Source: Bryobacterales bacterium (GTDB taxonomy: Bacteria; Acidobacteriota; Terriglobia; Bryobacterales; Bryobacteraceae). Taken from it: a DNA stretch of 17,218 bases. The notes under the pieces were generated by a model. The model was not told where the DNA came from and did not search any database. It saw only the letters and a list, made by a program, of their open reading frames with translations. A program made the position numbers and the translations under genes. The stretch is from positions 1 to 17,218 of the forward strand of contig JAUZEU010000594.1 of the NCBI GenBank assembly GCA_030838885.1, given 5' to 3'. This document shows, in pieces, positions 9,527 through 16,543 of this stretch; positions within the stretch are counted from its first letter, which is position 1; the number at the start of each line of letters is the position of its first letter.

Positions 9527-10231
9527 TCACAGATGCCGGAATGGCTGCTCTGTCTCTGCCACGGCTCCCCTGGCGCTCTCTCTTTCAAGTGAGCGGCTGA
9601 CCAGTTCCTTCGATCCAAGCCCGACGGCCAGGGAAAGGGCGAATACAATTCCTCCGAACAAAATGCCGAACGCGAGGTGTACAATGCCGCTACCGATGTG
9701 CAGATGTTCCAGCGCCATGGCAATTGTTAGTACCATGACCATCCACTTGACGCCCAAGCCCAGCAGACGCGCATACTGCAGGTTCATATTGACTGCCTCG
9801 ATCAGAACGTTGCGACCAAGATATCTCGCGACCATGCTGCCGACCAGAAGAACAACGATTGCCGCCAGAACATTCGGAAGGTAGCTGAACAGATGAAAGG
9901 CAAGCTCCGATGTCAGTGTCGCGTCGAATGCGGCCAGGCCGAGAACGAAACCGAGCAGAACGATGGACCACGACACGACACGTGTTACCAGCTGGGCGGG
10001 GCTCTGTTGAGGCGACCACTCCGCAATGCTACTGAAGCCCCAGCGCTCCAGTTGCTCGTCAAAGTGAACCCCCACCAGGAAGCGCCGCAAGAGCGACGCG
10101 ACTAACCATGCCAAAAGTGCCGAAAACAAAACCGCTACGATCAAGGCCAGCATTCCGGGCAGCAGGCCCGCGAGCCTGCTCAGAATGCGTACCGTCGATT
10201 CATTCAAAGTCTGCCCGACCTGATCCCACAT
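9527..10231 (-). CDS. Membrane protein of CmpX / conserved TM-helix type (MscS-related)
   Basis: A 234-residue inner-membrane protein with about five hydrophobic segments, near residues 23-50, 82-103, 113-138, 158-176 and 184-206. After the first segment comes a basic RRFLVG and an amphipathic stretch (FDEQLERWGF). Similar patterns recur: LPNVLAAIVVLLVG and the later hydrophobic hairpin look like the repeated conserved TM helix of CmpX-like proteins. The last segment, FALSLAVGLGSKELVSRSLE, resembles the pore helix of MscS channels. The soluble beta domain that normally follows in MscS is missing, because the protein ends 28 residues after SKEL. Relatives are linked to envelope or osmotic stress, but their molecular role is poorly defined. 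It lies 68 bases after the glycosyltransferase gene and 31 bases before the transporter, inside an otherwise carbohydrate-enzyme operon. ATG at 10231 has a strong ribosome site. Channel activity is an inference only. Confidence 0.7.
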   Translation of the reverse strand: MWDQVGQTLNESTVRILSRLAGLLPGMLALIVAVLFSALLAWLVASLLRRFLVGVHFDEQLERWGFSSIAEWSPQQSPAQLVTRVVSWSIVLLGFVLGLAAFDATLTSELAFHLFSYLPNVLAAIVVLLVGSMVARYLGRNVLIEAVNMNLQYARLLGLGVKWMVMVLTIAMALEHLHIGSGIVHLAFGILFGGIVFALSLAVGLGSKELVSRSLERESARGAVAETEQPFRHL

Positions 10232-10237
10232 AAAAAG

Positions 10238-10245
10238 CCTTTCCT
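10238..10245 (-). promoter_or_regulatory. Ribosome binding site for the CmpX-like gene
   Basis: AGGAAAGG lies six bases upstream of ATG at 10231. It is the clearest ribosome site in the window and sits in the largest gap, so this gene can be translated independently of its upstream neighbour. Confidence 0.6.
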
Positions 10246-10299
10246 GTTACCTTTACTTACCTTATGACCTAGCGCTCTTTATTGTCCCTCGTAAGTTCA

Positions 10300-11505
10300 T
10301 CAGGGATTGAAGCGGTCCGGCCAGCGCCAGCGCGAAACTAAGTACGATTTTGTGTGCTCGAAGGCGACGCACAGCATTTCCAGTCTTTGCTCAACCGCTT
10401 CGGGTGCCATGTTATCCAGTTCGAGCGCGTACGATGCAACCCATCCCAGATAGATGGGCGTGATGGCCCGCAGCATCTGATCCCGGTTGATGGCACGGAC
10501 ACGATGACCGAGAGCGAAATCGTATACGATCCGCGCCCAGGTTTCATCCGGCATCCGAAAGCCAGCCGCGTCGTGCTTCGCCAGCCTGCGCAGTTCGACA
10601 AGGGTAGAGGGAGGCAGGATCATCCCCCACACCTCGGGTAAGTTACGCGCGCCCAACTGGAATGATTCAATGAGCCGTGTAACATCGACGGCACCCTCAG
10701 GACCAGCCACAAACGTCGGATGCCCAAACTCCGGGATCGGTTGTGAGTCTCGCGCCCGCTGCCAGTGCGGTGCGTACCTCTCTACGTCCAGAAATAACGC
10801 CCCCAGCACTTGAGCCAACAGCGAGCTCAGATTGGTCCAGTCCATCGGCGGAAAGATTCGTGGGCCCAAGTGCGACTGGCAAATCTTCAGGCCGCTTGTG
10901 GCCGCTTCAGTTGCCAGCGACGCAATGGGGTGAACGCGACGTGTGGGGGTAGTGGCAAGCCGCTCGACCAAGGTGCTAGAAATACCAAAGTCCGGACCCA
11001 GCGGGTTGCGGACCCGTTTGCCATAAAGCGCGCGGATAAGCGGATAAACGATGGCCCGGTTAATGAGGCCTTCGAACGGATGGCGGGCATAGCAGGGCGC
11101 CACCAGATCAAACTGTTCCTCCACAATTGGCTGCAGCAGCAGCGGTACCCATTCCGAAGTTACAGTGGAAAGATCGGACGCGATAATCGCGCAGGCACGG
11201 CCGCCCAGTCTTTGCGTAAGGTCGAAGATCACCCGGAAGCTGTCGCCCAGGCTTTGCGCCAGCGATGACGGGTCCTGTGCCAGCTGAGGATTGGCCACCA
11301 GCCGCCACTGCGTACCCGTGTACGGTGGATACGCCCCGTTTGCAGAGTAGGGCGGATGAATTAGCACGGCCTTCACCGGTGGCGTGAATTCGACGATGCG
11401 CGAGATGGCCGCTTCGAGGGTCTGCGCGTCATGCGAGGCGGGAACCAGCCCGACAACCACTTCAGCCACTCCGATCTGTTCGATGCCCGATTCCGCCATA
11501 CCCAT
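10300..11505 (-). CDS. GT-A-type glycosyltransferase, glucosylglycerate/mannosylglycerate-synthase-like, with altered motifs
   Basis: A 401-residue soluble protein starting at the ATG that overlaps the treS-mak stop (TAATG). A longer frame from 11550 is open but would overlap treS-mak by 46 bases. The N-terminal half looks like a GT-A domain: a first strand (EVVVGLVPAS, 15-24), a second strand (KAVLIHPP, 45-52), IIASDLSTVTSEW (107-119) at the usual DxD position, FDLVAPCYARHPFEG (132-146) and VYPLIRALYGKRVR (153-166) before NPLGPDFGIS. The last of these is the part that most resembles glucosyl- or mannosylglycerate synthases and glucosyl-3-phosphoglycerate synthases. The C-terminal half is mainly helical (DETWARIVYDFALGHR; LGWVASYALEL), also as in that group. 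The DxD site reads A-S-D (109-111) and the nucleotide-binding segments are diverged, so substrate and even activity are uncertain. No phosphatase gene is adjacent. Family level is fairly secure; function is not. It could instead be a non-catalytic or regulatory relative. Confidence 0.6.
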   Translation of the reverse strand: MGMAESGIEQIGVAEVVVGLVPASHDAQTLEAAISRIVEFTPPVKAVLIHPPYSANGAYPPYTGTQWRLVANPQLAQDPSSLAQSLGDSFRVIFDLTQRLGGRACAIIASDLSTVTSEWVPLLLQPIVEEQFDLVAPCYARHPFEGLINRAIVYPLIRALYGKRVRNPLGPDFGISSTLVERLATTPTRRVHPIASLATEAATSGLKICQSHLGPRIFPPMDWTNLSSLLAQVLGALFLDVERYAPHWQRARDSQPIPEFGHPTFVAGPEGAVDVTRLIESFQLGARNLPEVWGMILPPSTLVELRRLAKHDAAGFRMPDETWARIVYDFALGHRVRAINRDQMLRAITPIYLGWVASYALELDNMAPEAVEQRLEMLCVAFEHTKSYLVSRWRWPDRFNP

Positions 11506-14500
11506 TACGATGTCAACGCGAGAATGCCGGCCAGCGGGATGCGCACCCATGTGGGCCGGTTGTTCAGTTCATACATCAATTCATACATACCTTTTTCGAG
11601 GAGGCATGCATCAAGCAATCTCCGAAAACCCTCGTCCGATTCGGGGAGGACGTTACCGGGCTCAGCTGTCTGGCGATATGAGCTCAGGAACTCCGCCGCT
11701 ACAGTTTGCTCCCAAAGTCGTGCCCATGGCGCCAAAGAGGCAAAGTCTTCTGGGTGACGCATGGTGTAAGTCATCAGGGTTGAGTTGGCTGCGTAACTAA
11801 ACGAGCGCAGCATTCCCGCCACGTCTTTCAAAGGCGAGTATTTCGCGCGACGTTGTGCGAGCGGCCGCGCTGGTTCTCCCTCAAAGTCAAGAATGACAAA
11901 GTCATTTCTGGCGCGCAGAACCTGGCCCAGATGATAATCGCCGTGAGTCCGGATGCGCTTGCCGTAAGAGTGATTGTGCACCGGCAGCAAGAGACGATCG
12001 ATGATCTGACGGCGCCTTCCGAGGGCGAGGCCGGCCATTTCGAGCGCCTCATCAGGCAGGCGGGATAAAGTGCTCTTCAGCAGTTCCAGGGCTTGCGCCG
12101 CCTCTTCGCGCATCTGGCCCGCCGTAGCTTCAATGTCTCCGGTGCTGAATGGTTCCGGCGTGAATGCCGGATCCTCCGTTTCCGCTGCGAGCGCGAGATG
12201 AAGTTCCGCTGTTCGCTTGCCGAGCACGCTGGCCGCCTCGATATATGCGCCCACGTGATCCCGCGCCGATTCCGAAGCCTGCGGGAAAGTGGTGCGCGCG
12301 CAGTTCTCGTAGAACCGTTCGAGCTCCTCAGTTGTCCATTTCCAACCGTCGCCCTCGTTCGGCACCAATCCCTGCACGATGGCTATAGCTGAACTGGCCT
12401 CCGATTCCCTGATGTATTCAAGTGAGCCTGCAAAAGGAGGCACCCGATCGAAGGTCGTCTTCTCCGCGAGATACTTTCCGATCTCGATCTCCGGATTGGG
12501 GCCGGCCTGCTGCTTCCGGAATAACTTCAGAATGAGGCGGTCGCCGTAGATAACAGACGAGTTACTCTGTTCTGCGGATCCTCTGCGCACGGAAAGCGAG
12601 GGATCTGCATCCAGGACCTGTCCGGTGATTTTGCCGCGTTTGGTAGTGAACTCGTTCAGCGTCAGAAGCGCTATACAGAAAGCATCGTCCTGCACTGCAT
12701 CCTGGAGCACTCCATCGGTCATGATGAACGGCGTAAAATACTCTTCCGGCGGCCCGGACTGGTACTCCACCTGCAGGAACATCAGGGCGGCGTTGCCCAA
12801 CTCCGCCCAGTCTGTAACACGGACATTCTGTATCTTCCGTGATTTAGCGCCAAACCAGCGCTGCTTCGGCAAATATTCCGCGAGGACGGTAGCTTCGAGA
12901 TTCGGAATCAGACCTGCCCAGCCCATAGACAGATCCGATGCAGGTATTAGGTTCGACACAGTTTCAGCTGGTACCTCCGCGGCGTGCGGCTCGCCATGTA
13001 ATTCCAGCCAGAAGAAGCCATAAGGCCCCAGGGTCAAGCGATACGGGTCACGCGTGATCGCAGGGAATTCCACGTATCCGAGCATTTCGACCGGAGTCAT
13101 GCCTGCGAGTTCCGCAAGGTCGAGATCTACGGGCTGAGCGAAGCGAGAGAGGTTCATGACGCAGAGTATCTGTTCACCGTCGAGGCGCCTCAGGTACGCG
13201 AGAATCTTGCGGTTCGCCGGAGCCAGGAAATCCAGAGTGCCCCGTCCGAAAACACGGAAGAGCTTACGGAGCGCGATCATGTTGCGCATCCAGTTGAGCA
13301 GCGACGATGGTTCGCTCTGCTGCGCCTCTACGTTCACCGCCTGATAGCCCCAGACCGGATCCATGATCACAGGACTGTAGAGCATCGCGGGATTGGCCCG
13401 ACTGAAGCCCGCGTTGCGGTCGGGGTTCCACTGCATGGGAGTACGAACGCCGTTTCGGTCACCCAGATAAACGTTGTCGCCCATGCCAATTTCATCGCCG
13501 TAGTAAATGATCGGAGTTCCAGGAAGCGAGAACAACAGGCTGTTCAGCAGTTCGATGCGCCTGCGGCTGTTATCCACCAACGGTGCGAGTCGGCGCCGGA
13601 TACCCAGATTGATGCGAGTACGGGGATCGGCACTGTAAGCCAGATACATGTAATCCCGCTCGTCATTGGTGACCATTTCCAGAGTCAGTTCATCATGGTT
13701 ACGAAGAAATAACCCCCATTGACACGTCTCCGGAATAGGCGGAGTCTGCATCATGATATCCACGATAGGCAGCCGGTCTTCCTGGCGAAGCGCCATGTAA
13801 ATGCGCGGCATCACCGGGAAGTGAAAGGTCATATGGCACTCATCACCATCGCCGAAGTACGGCCGCACGTCACTGGGCCACTGATTCGCTTCCGCGAGGA
13901 TTATGCGGTTGGCGTAATCCGCGTCCATGGCGCGTCGGATTTTCTTGATGATTACATGCGTTTCGGGAAGGTTCTCGCAGTTGGTGCCGTCGCGCTCGAT
14001 CAGATATGGGATGGCATCCAGGCGCAGCCCATCTACACCCAGGTCGAGCCAAAACCGCATTACGGTCAGGACTTCTTCGAGGACATGCGGGTTATCGAAA
14101 TTCAGGTCGGGCTGGTGCGAGAAGAAACGATGCCAGAAGTAGGCTTTTGCGACCGGATCCCATGTCCAGTTGGACTTCTCGGTATCGGTGAAGATGATGC
14201 GCGCCTCTTTGTATTTCTCGTCGGTGTCGCTCCAGACGTAATAATCGCGCTCGGGTGAACCGGGCGGCGAGTTGCGCGCAGCCTGAAACCACGGATGCTG
14301 GTCAGAGGTATGGTTGATGACCAGTTCGATCATCACCTGAAGATCGCGCTCATGCGCCGCGGTCATGAAGGCTTTGAAGTCGTCCATGGTGCCGTAGCCC
14401 GGGTGGACGTTCATGTAGTCGGCGATATCGTATCCGTCGTCACGCATCGGGGACGGGAAGAAGGGCAACAGCCAGATGCATGTGACGCCCAGGGTTTGCA

Positions 14501-14645
14501 GGTAATCCAGCTTTTGAATCAGGCCCTGGAAATCGCCGATTCCGTCTGCATTACTGTCGTTGAAAGCTTTTACGTGAAGCTCATAAATGATCGCATCTTT
14601 ATACCACAACGGATCTGAGGCACTGCCGGGACGGCGTTTGACCAT
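11505..14645 (-). CDS. treS: Trehalose synthase fused to maltokinase (TreS-Mak)
   Basis: A 1046-residue two-enzyme fusion. Residues about 10-550 are a GH13 trehalose synthase, which interconverts trehalose and maltose. Its landmarks are LWYKDAIIYELHVKAF, DGIGDFQGL, ELVINHTS, DGLRLDAIPYL with nucleophile Asp210, ILAEANQWP with Glu252 and LRNHDEL with Asp318. A linker of about 25 residues follows. Residues about 576-1046 are a maltokinase (Pep2/Mak type), which phosphorylates maltose with ATP to maltose-1-phosphate. Its landmarks are YLPKQRWFGAKSR, the nucleotide-lobe Lys in DRLILKLFRK, RTHGDYHLGQVL with likely catalytic Asp903, and FVILDFEGEP with metal-binding candidates Asp920 and Glu922. 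The fusion is known in other bacteria. It channels trehalose to the GlgE substrate, which fits its place beside glgE and glgB. ATG at 14645 lies five bases after glgB and has no clear ribosome site. The stop TAA overlaps the next ATG by one base. Both active sites look complete. Confidence 0.96.
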   Translation of the reverse strand: MVKRRPGSASDPLWYKDAIIYELHVKAFNDSNADGIGDFQGLIQKLDYLQTLGVTCIWLLPFFPSPMRDDGYDIADYMNVHPGYGTMDDFKAFMTAAHERDLQVMIELVINHTSDQHPWFQAARNSPPGSPERDYYVWSDTDEKYKEARIIFTDTEKSNWTWDPVAKAYFWHRFFSHQPDLNFDNPHVLEEVLTVMRFWLDLGVDGLRLDAIPYLIERDGTNCENLPETHVIIKKIRRAMDADYANRIILAEANQWPSDVRPYFGDGDECHMTFHFPVMPRIYMALRQEDRLPIVDIMMQTPPIPETCQWGLFLRNHDELTLEMVTNDERDYMYLAYSADPRTRINLGIRRRLAPLVDNSRRRIELLNSLLFSLPGTPIIYYGDEIGMGDNVYLGDRNGVRTPMQWNPDRNAGFSRANPAMLYSPVIMDPVWGYQAVNVEAQQSEPSSLLNWMRNMIALRKLFRVFGRGTLDFLAPANRKILAYLRRLDGEQILCVMNLSRFAQPVDLDLAELAGMTPVEMLGYVEFPAITRDPYRLTLGPYGFFWLELHGEPHAAEVPAETVSNLIPASDLSMGWAGLIPNLEATVLAEYLPKQRWFGAKSRKIQNVRVTDWAELGNAALMFLQVEYQSGPPEEYFTPFIMTDGVLQDAVQDDAFCIALLTLNEFTTKRGKITGQVLDADPSLSVRRGSAEQSNSSVIYGDRLILKLFRKQQAGPNPEIEIGKYLAEKTTFDRVPPFAGSLEYIRESEASSAIAIVQGLVPNEGDGWKWTTEELERFYENCARTTFPQASESARDHVGAYIEAASVLGKRTAELHLALAAETEDPAFTPEPFSTGDIEATAGQMREEAAQALELLKSTLSRLPDEALEMAGLALGRRRQIIDRLLLPVHNHSYGKRIRTHGDYHLGQVLRARNDFVILDFEGEPARPLAQRRAKYSPLKDVAGMLRSFSYAANSTLMTYTMRHPEDFASLAPWARLWEQTVAAEFLSSYRQTAEPGNVLPESDEGFRRLLDACLLEKGMYELMYELNNRPTWVRIPLAGILALTS

Positions 14646-14650
14646 GTTTT

Positions 14651-16543
14651 TTAGTCTTGCTTAAACACAACGGCTGCGAGCGGAGGCACCGTGATACTCA
14701 GCGACCACGGCCTTCCGTGCAGAGGGAGAGGGCTGGCATCCACGCCTCCCATGTTGCCCTGTCCGCTCCCGCCATAAAGCGTGGCATCGCCATTCAGGAC
14801 CTCTTTCCAGAATCCGCCTGCTGGCGCGCCAACCCGGTAATTGTGTTGTGGAACCGGAGTGAAGTTACAAACGAAGAGCAGCGTCTCCGCCTCACTCCTG
14901 CCCTTACGCAGGAAACTCAGCACGTTACGGCTTACATCGTTGCAGTCGATCCACTCGAAGCCCCCCGGATCGGAATCGCGCTCGTAAAGTGCGGGCTCTC
15001 CGCGCATAAAGGTATTCAGATCCCGAACCCAGCGCTGTAACGCTTTGTGACGAGGTTGCTGAAGCAGATTCCAGTCGAGGCTTGTGTCGTGATTCCACTC
15101 GTTCCACTGGCCCAAGTCATTGCCCATGAAGAGGAGTTTTTTGCCGGGATGGCCGAACATGTATCCGTAAAGCAACCGCAGGTTCGCGAATTTCTGCCAC
15201 TCATCGCCCGGCATCTTGCGAATCATCGAGCCCTTGCCGTACACCACCTCGTCATGGGACAAAGGCAGAATAAAGTTCTCGCTGAAAGCGTACATCAAAC
15301 TGAATAAGACCTGATTGTGGTGATAACTCCGATATACAGGATCTTTCTCCATGTACTCCAGCGTGTCGTGCATCCATCCCATGTTCCACTTAAACGTGAA
15401 GCCAAGGCCGCCTAAATATGTCGGTTTCGATACCATTGGCCAGGCAGTAGACTCCTCTGCGATTGTCATCGTGCCCGGAAATTCGGAGTAAGTGTGCTCG
15501 TTCAGCGTGCGGAGGAAATCGACGGCTTCAAGATTCTCCCGACCGCCGAAGCGGTTCGGAACCCAGTCGCCCGGCTTCTTTGCATAGTCCAAATACAGCA
15601 TGGATGCGACGGCATCCACCCGCAGGCCATCAATATGATACTTATCCAGCCAGAACAGCGCGTTGCTGATCAGGAAGTTTCGAACTTCGGAACGCCCGAA
15701 ATTGTAAAGCAGCGTGTTCCACTCCCGTTGCTCTCCCTGCCGCGGATCCGCGTGTTCGTATAAGTGTGTGCCGTCAAAATACACGAGCCCATGCTCGTCT
15801 GTAGGGAAATGCGCGGGAACCCAGTCCAGAATCACTGAGATGCCGCTCTGGTGCAGACAATCCACCAGATACATAAAATCCGACGGCGTGCCGAAACGGC
15901 TGGTAGGCGCAAAGTACCCGGTAATCTGGTAACCCCATGATCCGTCGAACGGATGTTCCGCAATGGGAAGGAACTCTACATGGGTGTAGCCCATTTCACA
16001 CACGTAGTCGCGCAGCCTTTCAGCCAGTTCTCTCCAGGTAAGCCAGCGGTTTCCTTCCTCGGGCACACGCATCCACGACCCGGCATGCACTTCGTAGACG
16101 GACATCGGGCACGTTACAGGATTGGTGTGGCGCGCCTCCAGCCACTTCGAATCATTCCAGCTATAAGAGTTCAGATCCCAGACGCGCGATGCGGTTCCGG
16201 GCCGTATCTCGGAGTAGAACGCGTAGGGGTCGGCTTTTGCCGCTTTATACCCGTTGAAGCGCGAGACGACATGGTACTTGTAGCGTGCCCCGCTTCCGAT
16301 ACCAGGAAGGAAAAGCTCCCACACCCCAGCTTCCGGCCGCAGGTCCATCAGAGCCCTGCCGGGACTCCAGTCATTGAAGTCTCCAATCACGGAGACCGAA
16401 GCTGCGTTGGGCGCCCAGACGGCAAAGTGCGTGCCACCATCGCCCACGTGCGCGCCGAGCTTTTCGTAACTGCGGTAGTGCGTTCCCTGCGCGAGGAGGT
16501 GCAGATCATACGCGCTCAGCATACGATCAGAGATAGTAGTCAA
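14651..16543 (-). CDS. glgB: 1,4-alpha-glucan branching enzyme (GH13 with CBM48)
   Basis: A 630-residue protein that cuts alpha-1,4 chains and re-attaches them through alpha-1,6 bonds, giving branched glycogen. The N-terminal CBM48-like domain covers about residues 25-125 (HFAVWAPNAASVSVIGDFNDW). The GH13 barrel follows from about 145 (SVYEVHAGSWMR). Conserved regions are DWVPAHFP (240-247), DGLRVDAVASMLY with nucleophile Asp310, IAEESTAWP with the acid Glu at 363 or 364, and LPLSHDEV with Asp431. A C-terminal beta domain ends at 630. The length matches short branching enzymes that have one N-terminal domain rather than two. TTG at 16543 is preferred because of a GGAGAG site; ATG at 16522 would give 623 residues and avoid the glgE overlap. 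It lies directly after glgE, as expected for the partner that branches the GlgE product. The stop is five bases before treS-mak. The catalytic residues look intact. Confidence 0.95.
   Translation of the reverse strand: MTTISDRMLSAYDLHLLAQGTHYRSYEKLGAHVGDGGTHFAVWAPNAASVSVIGDFNDWSPGRALMDLRPEAGVWELFLPGIGSGARYKYHVVSRFNGYKAAKADPYAFYSEIRPGTASRVWDLNSYSWNDSKWLEARHTNPVTCPMSVYEVHAGSWMRVPEEGNRWLTWRELAERLRDYVCEMGYTHVEFLPIAEHPFDGSWGYQITGYFAPTSRFGTPSDFMYLVDCLHQSGISVILDWVPAHFPTDEHGLVYFDGTHLYEHADPRQGEQREWNTLLYNFGRSEVRNFLISNALFWLDKYHIDGLRVDAVASMLYLDYAKKPGDWVPNRFGGRENLEAVDFLRTLNEHTYSEFPGTMTIAEESTAWPMVSKPTYLGGLGFTFKWNMGWMHDTLEYMEKDPVYRSYHHNQVLFSLMYAFSENFILPLSHDEVVYGKGSMIRKMPGDEWQKFANLRLLYGYMFGHPGKKLLFMGNDLGQWNEWNHDTSLDWNLLQQPRHKALQRWVRDLNTFMRGEPALYERDSDPGGFEWIDCNDVSRNVLSFLRKGRSEAETLLFVCNFTPVPQHNYRVGAPAGGFWKEVLNGDATLYGGSGQGNMGGVDASPLPLHGRPWSLSITVPPLAAVVFKQD

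Noticed and set aside
9496..9723. N-terminal extension of the MFS gene by 76 codons
   Set aside because: It overlaps the end of the CmpX-like gene in another frame. Its composition is Arg/Trp/Ser-rich with no helix, and transporter homology starts after the ATG at 9495.
10232..10299. Intrinsic terminator between the glycosyltransferase and CmpX-like genes
   Set aside because: The gap contains no GC-rich stem followed by a T run. The short TTTTT next to the ATG has no hairpin before it and is part of the ribosome-site spacer.
11506..11550. Longer start for the glycosyltransferase gene
   Set aside because: It would overlap treS-mak by 46 bases and adds non-conserved residues. The ATG in TAATG is the simpler start.
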